Origin: Rhyacophila brunnea
Taxonomy: Eukaryota > Arthropoda > Insecta > Trichoptera > Rhyacophilidae
Reading direction: 5' to 3'
Assembly: GCA_022495005.1 (NCBI GenBank)
Contig: JAGYXB010000613.1
Span: 1 to 64,000 of the forward strand
Length of the DNA: 64,000 bases
The first letter of the stretch is position 1. Each line of letters begins with the position of its first letter. The position numbers were made by a program, and so were the translations under genes. The notes below the pieces were generated by a model that was not told the origin of the DNA, did not search any database, and saw only the letters and a program-made list of their open reading frames with translations. Below, in pieces: positions 46,326 through 57,982 of this stretch.

Positions 46326-46643
46326 GGCCCGTTTCAGACGGGACACCAGTGTCGCGGTCGTATATAATAAGGAGGCCTTTGTATTATGTTTATGAACGCC
46401 CCGAGCTAATGAGTCAAAGCGTGTCCGGTAAACTTTTCCGTCGGCCGCTACATTCTCAAGCCGCCGATACACATGTTTTTTATGACCGCAGCCAGTTTTA
46501 TGTTCTAATTTATATCGCGAAATTATGCGTTGACTCATTAGCTCTGGGCGTTCATAAACATAATACAAAGGCCCCTTTATTAGAATACAAAAGCCTCCTT
46601 ATTATATACGAGAGCGACACCGGTGTCGCGTCTGAAACGGGGG
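46326..46643. mobile_element. 318-bp MITE with 90-bp arms and TAA duplication
   Basis: GGCCCGTTTCAGACGGGACA, TATAATAAGGAGGCCTTTG, TATTATGTTTATGAACGCC and GAGCTAATGAGTCAA on the left are inverted on the right, ending TCTGAAACGGGGG, with TAA on both sides (46323-46325 and 46644-46646). The TAA duplication and GGCCCGTTTC-type ends suggest a Harbinger-type element. Because of the inverted arms both strands translate into the same MYYVYERPELMSQ peptide; this is not a gene. Confidence 0.85.
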
Positions 46644-46659
46644 TAAGTCGAGGCAGGAT

Positions 46660-47880
46660 AGTAAATTAACACATAAACACAGGCAATCATTCGTTTATCT
46701 GTTTATCAGAAGCACCAAAAAATTGAATGAAACAATAATTCATTAATTATTACTGTTTGAATGGTAGTAATTTCGTGGAAAATGGCAATATAACCGTGGG
46801 GAGAATGAATTATGAATATAAAGTTCTACTACGTCCACGCCAGTGCCAAAAATATGCCAGATAAGATAGGATAAGAAAAGATACCAGATCTAGAAATTGG
46901 TATTTCAAATATGAAGTCTTTATTATAAAAGATTGAAACTAAAAATTATTGCAGACACAAAATTTGGTCGGTAATAAGGTACAAAAGGCACAACATGTTG
47001 ATTTTCAATCAATTAATCCGGTGTAATACCTACGTATTGTAGCCAATGACATTTGACAAGACAAGTGATAATTTACTGAGTTGACATAACTTAAAAAAAA
47101 AGTGCCACCAGAAAGAAAGGCACGGAGAACTAACAGAAAAGAAAAAAAACTTTAATTATAAATGTAATGCGAAAGAACAATACGGACACACAAAAACTAT
47201 GTGAAGACATCTTTACGTCCCCGATAAGACGCTACTGTGCATTGGGTCATGTCCCATGATTGGTGTGTTGTACATAATATTTTAGTTTTCTCCCCAATTT
47301 TTAAAAATGAGTATGGCCAACTACCCATTCTCGTAAAAATAGTTTATCGACTAACATTGTAGGATTTATATTCCGTCCGGAGGCATTATAATGTGCATAT
47401 ATTACTGGCACATAATAATATTACATTTTACAGATAAAATAATTATGTCCCACGCAAATAATGAAGAAACGTGTGGTTTACCTACAGTAAAATTATATTG
47501 TTTAATTCCTCACCCCGCGTGAGTGCAATTTAAGAAGTTTGGGGATATTTATTATATCACAAGAGAGATGATTTACCGATTCGATAAAGGATGTTAATGC
47601 ATAATAACATTGTAGCCCTTTTATGAAAAAGTTTACTGCGTTCGCGTCGTTGAAACGTACTAGATTTAACGTCATACGCCAGATGCGAATTAAGTAAGCT
47701 AGGTTATAAAATTGCCATGTCTGGCATGAAAACGCGAAGATGGGAACGCTGATCCATGCCAGGGAATATCAGATGCATTACGTTATATTATGAACTTACT
47801 AGAGATAGTTACTGTTATATTATTTTTGTAGGTAGGTACCTATTTAATTCTTTATTCTAGGTTAGATGGTCAGCAACGAT
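46660..47880. other. No recognised gene
   Basis: AT-rich, with no exon, RNA gene or repeat that I can support. Confidence 0.45.
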
Positions 47881-47889
47881 TATTATTAC

Positions 47890-48370
47890 AACATTTTTAT
47901 TAGGTCGTATTCTTGTTTGTCCGGTGGTTGTTTGCCCAGTACAAATCTTGCAATCGATTTTTAACTAACTTCCCGACTAGCTAGACATTTGAAACTTTTA
48001 GAATATATCAGAACACGATGCCAATGCATTCTTTTGATACTTTTAGCCATCTTTAAGCAGAATTGAATTCATTTTCAGTTAATGCTATTTTGTATGGAAA
48101 GTTATTTCAGAAAATCCGTAAAAAGTAAAAGACTATTATTGGTTGCTAAGGGGGTGGTCATAGCAACTAAATTATTAATATATGCGTGCGCTAATATGGA
48201 AATCAAAATGAAATGTCAAAATGACATTTCAGTATTCTATATTTTTTGTTTGTTTGTTTTTTATTTAGTTCATATTATCAAGTCCAAGTTTAAGCACATT
48301 GAGCATAATAATTCAACAGAAAATTTAAAAACGTTGTAAATAAAAAAGTTCTTTTTATATTGTAATTATT
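47890..48370 (+). repeat. Dispersed repeat family C, copy 2
   Basis: Matches 7847-8350 over nearly its whole length (for example TTGCAATCGATTTTTAACTA and ACTTCCCGACTAGCTAGACA). The left end ACATTTTTATTAGGTCG and the inner end AACGTTGTA are mutated. A 258-base plus frame (48082-48339) belongs to the repeat and is not conserved in the other copies. Confidence 0.8.
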
Positions 48371-48474
48371 ATTATTATTACTAAGTATACAAATATCACA
48401 CATCCTTACAGATTATTATGAGAGGCATTTTGAAAAAAGTATTCATATTTTTCATAACGATTAAGGCGTCGAAG

Positions 48475-48730
48475 GGGGCGGGGTTAACAAAACAGGCGCC
48501 ATTGACTTACACATTAATTTATCCAGCTAGGTACTACTCATAGCGTCTCGTCGTTTAAATCTCAGAATACTGCACATTTCCAGGTATGTACATTCCCCAG
48601 ACGGTCCAAACTATGAGTCTAGCGATAAACACCTGGCCTGCAGGTACGTGCATAACTAAGGGTGTTCACTTATCGAGTCATTGCGAGCTGTCGCATCCAC
48701 AAGTGGTTATCGAATGCAGTCATAATTATG
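48475..48730 (+). repeat. Dispersed repeat family I, copy 1
   Basis: GGGGGCGGGGTTAACAAAA, ATGAGTCTAGCGATAAACAC, GTACATTC and CACAAGTGGTTATCGAATGC recur in the same order on the minus strand of 56620-56850. Class unknown. Confidence 0.6.
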
Positions 48731-48919
48731 CGGATCGTTAGTGACCGTTTGTGCCGTCTTCTCAGCCACGTCTTTAGACATGCCGCAGGACATTAAAGCA
48801 ACCATTGGATGCCCCAATGATGCATTTACCTAATTATTTTGTATCTATGTTTTCCGTTTCTGCGGAGCTCCGGACCCGAAACCCGATCCCTTTGTGAGCA
48901 CGCCTGATAGTGAGTATTT

Positions 48920-49394
48920 TACCACGTTTTTATTAGCTCGTATTCTTGTTTATCCGGTACAGATTTTTTCTTGTTTGTCCAAGATTTGTATTGGACGATT
49001 GAAAATTTTTAACTAACTTCCCGACTAGATTTGAAACTTTTAGAATAGGATATCAGAACACGACGACAATGCATTCTTTTTATACTTTTGGCAATCTTTA
49101 AGCAGAATTGAATTCATTTTCAGTTAATTCTGTTTTGCTATTTTGCTTTTGCTACACTATTATTGGTTGCCAAGGGGGTCCTGGCAACTAAATTATTAAT
49201 AAATACATGCGTTACTATGGAAATCAATATGAAATGTCAAAATTACATTTCAGTATTCTATATTTATTCAGTATATCTATCAAGTACAAAAAAAAAGTAT
49301 TTATTAATACATAGAATTGTCAAGTTTATATGGTTCAACAAAAATTTAAAAACGTCGTACCTATATAAAAAGTTCTTTTTATCTTGTAATTATT
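48920..49394 (+). repeat. Dispersed repeat family C, copy 3
   Basis: Begins TACCACGTTTTTATTAGCTC and ends with AAAAGTTCTTTTTATCTTG and TAATTATT. It lies only 550 bases after copy 2 in the same orientation. About 20 bases near GTCCGG...CAATCG are rearranged relative to copies 1 and 2. Confidence 0.8.
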
Positions 49395-49927
49395 TATAGT
49401 CAATCAAAATGTAGACGCATCTTCTGGTGGTTAAACAGACCTTCAAATTTAATAATAATAACACACTGTCAAAGCTAAAACTAAAACGACAAAAAAATAA
49501 ACTCAAGAGCACCTAATTCCAGAACCCAGATGGACCCAGGCCTTTACAGTTTGATCAATGACAACCACATGTGGCAAATTGATTTCGACTCATGTTACGA
49601 ACTAGTCGCCACATAAATGTAGGTAGGTAGGTATATGTGTAAAATATCTGTAGCATATAAGTATACACAAGTTCTTGTAGCATTAACCTATATACTACAA
49701 CTACACAAAGCCGGTGATGGTTTTCTTTTTGACGCAGAAAGCTCACGGTTCGTAAGTTTTTTTTTTGTTAATTTATTTTGGAACTTTAGGAACTTTACAC
49801 CTACTTTTTTGAATTTTTGTTTCTGTGTAAAATTTTCAAATTCCAATTAGGTACTTACGTACCTGATAAATAATTCGGCCCATCTCTTTTCTCATTTACG
49901 CATTCAATAATTAGTAATTACTTAGAC

Positions 49928-50356
49928 CAGGGTTTCCCAAACTATGTTCCGCCGAACCTGAATAGGTGTTCCGCGACAATTTGGAAAGGTTTTATGCACT
50001 GCAACACAGATATTCTACGAAGCATACTTATACTTAGTGGAAGATCTTCAAATGTGTTGTAGTGTATAAACTATAAAACCTTTCCAAGTTTTACTTACTT
50101 ACTTTACAGTAAGTAATGAATCTACTTCATATTGAAAGGCGAGTGATGATCAATCTCCTCTGATGTTTATGACGTCAAGTACCTATCTAGGTACAGGCGG
50201 AGGACATCTTTTCTCACACCGTGCGCATGAAACAAAATGGGGTAGGTACCCATATTGTTTTTACCTGACCGGCCACCTAAAAAGTAAGCTAAGTGTTCCG
50301 TTAAAATTTCCGGGTTTGCGAAGTGTTCCAGTGCAGAAAAGGTTTGGGAAACCCTG
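49928..50356. mobile_element. 429-bp non-autonomous hAT element
   Basis: The ends CAGGGTTTCCCAAACT and TTTGGGAAACCCTG are inverted copies. The same 8 bp ACTTAGAC flank both sides (49920-49927 and 50357-50364). Subterminal GTTCCGC and GTGTTCC strings resemble the common hAT type whose ends read GGGTTTCCCAAAC-GTTCCG. Only non-coding DNA is inside; the frame 50163-50357 is incidental. Confidence 0.92.
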
Positions 50357-50369
50357 ACTTAGACTAAGA

Positions 50370-51980
50370 TGGTTAGTTTAGTTTTATGTACGTAAAGGTT
50401 TGTGGTGCCGACAGATTTGGAGGCACCATGTGAAAAAAATCTCCTGTGCGATAAACCGCTATTATAGCCTATTACAAATAATAGTCATGCTGTCAGGATT
50501 CTTCATTCTTTCAGGAGGATAAAATTAAGATATCGATTCTTCGACCGCATCTTCCGATTAATGGAAAATCACCACTACTGTCAAACTTGCAATATTTTGT
50601 ATTTCGCTCATGAGAAGACCTCCTATGCCACAAAATACGAGATGAAAAAAATTCTCTAGTCACTAAGTAGTAATGCATAAAAATTCTTCATTTTTTGTAT
50701 TTCACTATTAAGATTAATAGTAGAATACGAAAAATACGTGATAAATTTGATGGAATCATAGAGATTATAATATAAATATTTTTCATCTCATGTATAATTA
50801 GTGTCATGTGGCATACGAGGTATTGTTTTCTCATGAGCGATTTGTTCTTTCATTCGCCGCCCCTATGCAACGCATGACCTGCTTGCGACCATGCAAAATA
50901 TGACATATTGGGTCAAAGTATGTAAACTTAACACCAAGGAAAGGGGGTATACATCATACCATTTTGATATTAATTGGCTAATATCAATATAAAAAAAAAA
51001 CTAAAAACATACCCTATTAACATTCTCGTTCCTTGAATTCCAATGAGAACTTTTGAACATCACAGAAAGATTTCACATAATCAAAGACACAATAATACAC
51101 CAAAAATAAATGCTTTGGTTTCCTTCAAAATCACATATTATTTTAATACAAATTTATAAAGAACGCATGAAAATTGCGTAGAACGCACGATCCGGCGTTT
51201 TGGGTGGTAAATAAAACTACACACAAACAACCGAAAGAATTTTTAGATCGCGCGATTTGTTATAAAACAATGTTACGACGATTATTATTAAGGCATTCCT
51301 CCGACGTATTAAAAGACCGCGTGGTAGCCACCTTCGGCCACATTATTTGTAATATTAATATATAAAAAACACAAAGGTTCATAGGTAAAAAAGGGACCGG
51401 CAGACGCTAGCCGATCACCCCGCGCTTAAAACTATGTCATAAAAACCAAGAACATCGCGCAACGAAGCTTCAAACGAGACTGAAGTTGCTATGAATTGCG
51501 GAGCGGAGGGAACGCGATAAAAAATAAAAGAGAGGGGAGTTTCTATCGCGTGGATTTAATGCAATTTCATGTCAGGAATATAAAACCTCACAACCAACAT
51601 GTACATTATTGATAAAAAACGAAATACATTTTGCGTATACAATATTATTCATCCGATAGAACTCGCAATTATTGTTTAAATGGTACGAAGCTTTCATAAG
51701 TGTATAGAAAGAGAGAGAGAGCTTATAAACAAAACTTGAAAGAATCATCGCTGATCCATTCCCTTCAAAACTTTATAAAAAATTAAAACAGGGTTGAGTA
51801 TTTTTTTCTAAATTTAAAGATTCTCTCAATATAACGGTATTGCAGTGAAATCAAATTTTAAAAATTACTTATGATTATTTTGGGACAATTTATAATTTTA
51901 TTATTTTAATTACATACATTAAAATGTTATTGAGTACATGAGTACAATATAAAAAAAGTATAGAACCCAAACTCGTTTAC
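50370..51980. other. No recognised gene
   Basis: A GA microsatellite lies at 51709-51721. A CpG-richer patch (51170-51350 and 51390-51530) has no recognised exon. Confidence 0.4.
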
Positions 51981-51995
51981 CTATTTGTTACCGTA

Positions 51996-52151
51996 GATAC
52001 CGATGACCAAACCTGCAAGTGTGGTGAAATACAAAGCATGGAACACATATTTCCATGCAAGGGTTGCCCAGTGAGCTGTAATTTCGACGAGATCCTACAA
52101 GCCGAGGAAAATAGTGTTGCCTTCGCCAACTTCTGGAGCGACACATTGTAG
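51996..52151 (+). pseudogene. LINE RT C-terminal zinc-knuckle remnant
   Basis: The plus frame from 51996 reads DTDDQTCKCGEIQSMEHIFP, CKGCPVSCNFDEILQAEENS, VAFANFWSDTL, stop. C-x-C-G-x-x-Q-(T/S)-M-x-H-(I/L)-x-x-C is the zinc-knuckle-like motif close to the C-terminus of many non-LTR retrotransposon polyproteins, followed by 30-40 residues to the stop, as here. The upstream part is not readable. The rest of the element is absent, and a short (TA)n tract follows at 52237-52252. Confidence 0.65.
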
Positions 52152-53790
52152 CTATTGAAAACCCAACACAACGAAGAAGAATACCGTAGATGCAGTAGGT
52201 ATATCCTATATAGTAGCCCGTAGATACAGAAGGTATAGTATATATATATATATAAGTTTTAATTGGCATATTTTTACGCCCTTTTTAATATCCGTGTCAA
52301 TGCCTGTATTTTTATACATGCTAAATACACACATAATGTATCGTTAATCTTGATCGCCACCTGATGCGTTCGCTTTCGCCACATGGGTGCATTCGTATAG
52401 ATTGCCGAAATACGACATTGGCTTTTAGATCCCAGTAGGCACAATATAAAGGATGAGTATGACCACATAAGAACACAAATATAGACCCGATCCAAATAAA
52501 CCCGCACCGCACCACGTTCGCTCTAAGTTTTTTTTTACGCCAAAGAATGTCTCAGGAGCAGATATCCAAGACTGAGGTTCACCACGAACTTAAGTATGCT
52601 TTGAGTGAGTTTCCTGAGATTTTGACAGAACAGATTAATAAGACAGAAATGTGATAGCCAGTCACCATTGGCGAAATTTTTGAAGCCAGCTTTAGTTTAC
52701 GGCTTAATGACGGTCAGGCCAAAATAACAAGAGACCCAAAGCCCGCCTGAATGTTCTCAAATATTGCCAATTTTGAATGCCCGATTCGTTTACGTGACAA
52801 ACTTTAATGCATACCTTTGATGACAAAACTATTGAAAATAACATATTCTTATACCATATTTTTCCACACTCAAGAATTAAAACTTGTGACAAGCTCACCT
52901 AGAAGGCAATCCACTTCCCATTATTTTTGTGTTCCCTGAGTGTAACCGACTGGAGAGAAGGAGGATAGATTAAGATAAATACTCCTGAATATAGTATAGT
53001 GAATGATGGACTTGAATGGACTTAAGTACCATTTTGACAGCAACATTACACTAAAATTTACTAAAACAATGAATAAAACCTTAATCTATTATAGCGATGG
53101 AGTCTAAATAATATATGGATATGTATAGAAATTGTCAAAAGTTAAAGGGGTCGGCGGATGATTGTACAAACTAATGACAAATTGACACGTGCTTCAGCAA
53201 ACTACAGAATGTTGGGTTTAGCAGAAAAATGGTTTCTTCAATATCCACATGTAGACTGTAGATACTGATTTGATTACCAATATTTAAAATAATTTTTATT
53301 TTTATTTTGTTCAGTAATACCCGAGTTGCGTCGGTCACTTTGGTTTTTAAATAGTGTTAGTAAGCATGCAAAATTAAAAATTACACATCCTCGATGTTCA
53401 TAAATGTACACATAAATGGAGTTGGTTCGTTCTATTTACGCATGTGTGTGATACAGATAAAAATTGGCCGTCCAAAGATAAGATTGTATGCGAAATTATT
53501 TTTTATAGTTCAACGAAAATGTGAATACAATTGTGTTTATATTAGATATGACATATCTAACTAAAATTATATTACTAAATAGTAATGGTAGTATGAACAC
53601 ATAATTATTGTCAAATATTTGTCAAGTATTTTTGTATGAATTATAATTGAATAAAATATGAAAATATAAAAGATATTGTTATAGAATTATAATATACTGA
53701 TAATTGTAATTATGTACTATTTTTATTCAACGAACAATTCACAAGCTTTAAGAATGTAAATATTCCAATTATTGAACATACATAATATTT
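52152..53790. other. No recognised gene
   Basis: Contains the minus-strand piece of repeat family H at 52535-52600 (AGAATGTCTCAGGAGCAGAT). Overlapping minus frames at 52274-52515 have no recognisable content. The remainder is AT-rich. Confidence 0.4.
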
Positions 53791-53808
53791 ACAAAAACAA
53801 TATAAAAA

Positions 53809-53990
53809 GTATCGAACCTGCATCTCTCGGGGTTCGCGCACACGCACATATATCACTATGCTAAAGGCACCATACTTAATCACGACAAATTTTAACTAAT
53901 GGCTCTTATAATACTCTCTGAAGCATTTTCTAAATTGAGCTACTATTGGCTATCGGCTTTTGTATTTTAACTCAAAGTAGATATCACGTT
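53809..53990 (-). repeat. tRNA-related SINE, family G, copy 1
   Basis: On the minus strand a body with AAAATACAAAA and TGCTTCAGAGAGTATTATAA is followed by TGCCTTTAGCATAGTGATAT (A-box-like) and GATGCAGGTTCGATAC (B-box), then an A/T-rich tail. The body and the tRNA-like part occur in the same order on the plus strand at 62030-62200. Two copies with common borders argue for a SINE and not a single tRNA gene. Confidence 0.6.
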
Positions 53991-54729
53991 AACTACTAAT
54001 TATTACTAAATTTTACTTCATATTACGTTACTATAAAGAGTTGGTATGTATATTAGGTTATTGTAAGAAATTATGTTTAAAAGAACGGGAAATATAGGTT
54101 CCGGTTTTAATAATTTACGTGGACAGCCCTGAAAATACGTCTGTAGACTTTTGAGTACATAATAATCTTTTTCACCTACATTCACCTACCTACCGCAAAA
54201 ACGAAAACGATTCGTGTGAAAATTATCATTAATAATATCCATAATCGTTGGCTTTTTTAATGAAGTCTGTCAAAAATCTATCCTTTTGATTCGATTTTCA
54301 AAACGTCAAAATGTGCGGTATCATTTTTATTACCAACCTACGCCACGTGTAGGAATTTGCCGCGAAATGTCAGGTATTAATGCAGTAGTGATTGTAGTCA
54401 GTACTGTCAGTAGTGGTAGTATTTACCCAAATTTAAGAAATTATGTTTTATGCATGAAAATCAAAAAAATTCCCCATTGTTCGTGGACATTGCAGACCAA
54501 TTAATATATTAGATTCAATAAGAACATTAATTTGTTATATTGATATTGATTGGGTATCAAATATCTATATCTTTATTAGATATTTGATATGTACGATTTG
54601 ATACTTACTTGCTAACCTACCTTTGAATCATTCTAATTATATTATATTATACCTATATATATATAATATGTAAGTATATAAATATACGATATGATTGTTT
54701 CTAGTTTACTTACATACCTACCTATTTTT

Positions 54730-55032
54730 TACCACGTTTTTATTAGCTCATATTCATGTTTGTCCAGTACTATTATTTTTTTGTGTGTCCACCCAAGCAA
54801 CTAAATTATTAATATTATACCTACGTGCGTTACTATGGAAATCAATATGAAATGTCAAAATGACATTTCAGTATTCTATATTTATTCAGTAATTCTATCA
54901 AGTACAAAAAAAATATTTAGTAGGTATTCATTAGTATTTATTAATACATAGAATTGTCAAGTTTATATGATTCAACAGAAAATTTAAAAACGTGGTAAGT
55001 ATATAAAAAGTTCTTTTTATCTTGTAATTATT
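54730..55032 (+). repeat. Dispersed repeat family C, copy 4, internally deleted
   Basis: Starts TACCACGTTTTTATTAGCTC like copy 3 and ends with the same AAAAGTTCTTTTTATCTTG tail, but about 170 bases of the middle-left part are missing between TGTCC and AAGCAACTAAATTATTAATA. Confidence 0.8.
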
Positions 55033-55039
55033 CTGTCAT

Positions 55040-55680
55040 TCGTTTGTATTCCGGTGGTTTAAAAAATGCGTATTTGATCTCAATGTTATAAGACCATCTG
55101 TTTCCTACACAATGTCTCGCAGCGAACTGTGATACGCCCAACTGTATACATATACAATATTCTGGACACGGTATGTACGCGGCAGTACAAAACAGCTGGA
55201 ATTCATTATATCACCAGATTTCCAAGAAAGATCTACCTGTTCAAAAAAACATGAAAACAGACGACCTAAAGATGTGATCAATTTTACCTGACCATACGCA
55301 CATATACCTACCTACTTAAACTTTATTGGAAGATACATAATGTGGGGTTTAATATCTTTTGGCAGAATTGGGAACGGGTTATTTTTACGACAAAATCCGT
55401 TACGTGTTTGAGAGTTTCTATATAATAAAATTAATAATATGAATAAGAACCTAATTATACTACAATTCGAAGAGCTATAAGAAAAATATGCGTAGGTATG
55501 TGTCTTGTGGACGGCCAAACAAAAAAAACGTGGCCTAGTGGCACGGTCCATAGATGCTGAAAGCATAGCTAGATGAAGAGCATCCCATTTCTTACCCTGT
55601 CGGATTTGGTATTCTAGAACAGAGTTCGAATTTGAAGTGTAGCGAAATATGGGATAAATACAAAGAATATGTTATATTCA
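55040..55680. other. No recognised gene
   Basis: The minus frame 55312-55566 has no motif that I recognise; no RNA gene or repeat was identified. Confidence 0.45.
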
Positions 55681-55695
55681 ATTAATAGTTACGTC

Positions 55696-56292
55696 CGGTG
55701 ACGTCCCGTGGGGGTAGGCAGATTGAGCGTCGCTTGGGGGCGGCAGTCACTTGAAGGGCGGCAAATCAAGAAGAATCATTAGGTATATAGAAATAGGTGT
55801 CTAAACTTAGTACCTAATAACGAAAATATTCTTCGATTCAAAAAATCAGCTCACTGGTTGGAAATTATGAATTAAAATTAAAGGTTTAACAGGACTGTAC
55901 TGTTTTCGTCGGTTTCGCGATGTCTAGTTTACTTCTGTTGTCCTTGGACGTCACGTCCTTGATGACCAGCAATGACACGTGCAGATTTGCGAATTATATT
56001 TTGAATTATAGGTAGGCACCTACATAGGTATCTACTTACCTAGCTCCCGTGTTTTGAAAGTTGTCAGGTGTATTTTTAAATGTATCTGAAACCGTGGACT
56101 CGCAATATTGTTTATTGAAGTAGAGGTGGCATTTAAATTGGATTTAGTGGTATATATTTTATTAGTAATGTATCCATACAACACATTTCATAAATATTGG
56201 GGTCATGTAAGGATGATAAAAAAACACTGTATAAAAATGGGGCGGCATTTTAGCGCTGCATAGGGGCGGCATTTTGTCTAGGGACGTCACTA
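55696..56292 (-). mobile_element. Non-autonomous hAT-type element, family 1, copy 2
   Basis: Inverse orientation relative to 1291-1913. The plus strand begins CGGTGACGTCCCGTGGGGG and ends TTGTCTAGGGACGTCACTA; the exact 8-bp GTTACGTC flanks both (55688-55695 and 56293-56300). The target itself resembles the element's own terminus. Terminal A and G changes at the tips show some age. Confidence 0.9.
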
Positions 56293-56619
56293 GTTACGTC
56301 ACAAGCGCGCAAATAGGGGAGTTTTCGGGTTCGGTCCCCTCCCAAGACCGAAAAAATGCAAATTATTTGGATCAATGGAATATGACTTTTTAGTCTCCGT
56401 CAGGATCTCATGACTGAAGGTCGTGACCAGGATTTTTAAATTGTCGAATAGTTTTCTCAACGGGTTGGTCCCACTCCTCTCGGCATTCTACAAAATGCCA
56501 CACCCGTGGCGACTGGAAGACCTGTTGTACTCATAAATGTGTGCGAATATCTGTAGCATATATTGTTTGCTATTATATTCCGATATGATATAAACGGACA
56601 CTAACAATCCTAATAATTA

Positions 56620-56850
56620 TTACTGTTAAGCCACGCGCATTCGATAACCACTTGCAATTACTCGTAGTTGAAACCCTGTTACATCTGCGAGCTAAGTGTT
56701 TATAGCTAGACTCAAAATTTGGAGTGTCTGGGTATGGAGAATGTACTTGGAAAAGTGCGGTATTTCGCATCAAAGAGAAGCTATACTTACGTACCTAGGC
56801 GGGGTAAATATGGATGTCAGTGGCACCTGCTGGATTTTTGTTAACCCCGC
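56620..56850 (-). repeat. Dispersed repeat family I, copy 2
   Basis: On the minus strand it carries GGGGGCGGGGTTAACAAAA, GAGTCTAGCTATAAACAC and CAAGTGGTTATCGAATGC as at 48475-48730, but in a partly different spacing. Class unknown. Confidence 0.55.
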
Positions 56851-56989
56851 CCCCTCACACGGCCTCTAAAATTTATAAAAAGATTATCAATATTTTTGAA
56901 AGATGGACCCCCCAACCATTTTTCTGTGTGCGCACCTGCTGTATTATAATACGCATTAAATCCCTGCTGGTATGAGCGCATGACAGCGT

Positions 56990-57112
56990 TTGCGCCAAAG
57001 GCTACTCTGATGTAGGCACTTTCTGATTTTCGATAATTAGGGTTTGGAGCTATAGACTGTATGGGAAACGTTAAAATGCGGTCGCCAAAGGCTACATTGA
57101 AGTAGGCACGAT
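56990..57112 (+). repeat. Local duplication of a 24-bp motif
   Basis: CCAAAGGCTACTCTGATGTA with GGCAC near 56994 and CCAAAGGCTACATTGAAGTA with GGCAC near 57089 are two diverged copies about 95 bases apart. No function assigned. Confidence 0.5.
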
Positions 57113-57404
57113 ACTCGTAAATGCATATTTGATGAGTAAGTAGGCTTTGGCAATACGCCACCCGGTAGCGTCTAGCCAAACTACACCTCCATGCCCTACT
57201 TCTCAGCCCGTCATCATTTACGTATCCAATATACTTGTTAACTTCACGATGAGTCTTCACACAGGTAAGTTATTTAATAAATTGCGTACAATCTTCACCC
57301 TCATATAAATAAATTCACCCTGCACACCCGCCTCAAGTAAAAAAGCGCCAAGCAAAACATCGGCAGGAAGTACGCTCCGAGGACTCCCCTAACGATTGGC
57401 TTCC

Positions 57405-57505
57405 TTCGCCGGGGATCGAACCCCATCATTTTGCTTCCTTTCACCCTCTTCGTTGGCCGTCCATCCTGCCATTGTTGATGACGCAACGCGCTGGCCTATC
57501 CTGCA
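57405..57505 (-). repeat. tRNA-like SINE head
   Basis: Minus strand: TAGGCCAGCGCGTTGCGTC resembles an A-box with D-arm, and GGGGTTCGATCCCCGGC (from 57422) is a good B-box/T-arm with 5-bp GGGG...CCCC stem. The distance between the boxes is longer than in a tRNA, and there is no acceptor stem, so it is more likely a SINE than a tRNA gene. Confidence 0.5.
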
Positions 57506-57982
57506 TGTCCGATACCTGTGTCTTTCTATGTACACTGCAAAGCTTTCGTTTGAGAAATTAATAATTATGCAGAGTCGTATCACGAAGTTTTCTTCTAACT
57601 TGAATTGACCAATGCAATTTTTAATAGTGTTCCTTAAACGTCATAATATTATTATGATAAATATTTTTCCATAGTCATGTAATTGAGTGTATAGAGACGT
57701 TGACGAATTTAGTGGACGGGGTGTATGAACAAATGACCCTCACCCATATAAATCAGGGTCTGATAGGCTCCAGTCATGTAAGTTTCATTATATTGCAAAC
57801 ACATAAACACAAATGAATCTGGATGAAAAATTACTTATATCTAGAAGTCGTAACAACACTAATAATGTCATATTTTGCTAATACGCATGTAATCTAGTTA
57901 TCTTGTCAAATGTTTATTTTAAACATTCTTCTTTCTTCATCTGACCATTCCGATCCTAATAGGATCATATGGGCCTCCACAG

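Noticed and set aside
46284..46669. Two opposite-strand frames starting with the same peptide, suggesting paired small genes
   Set aside because: They arise from the two arms of one inverted-repeat element with a TAA duplication; no independent coding evidence.
57405..57505. A functional tRNA gene
   Set aside because: Distance between boxes too large and no acceptor stem.
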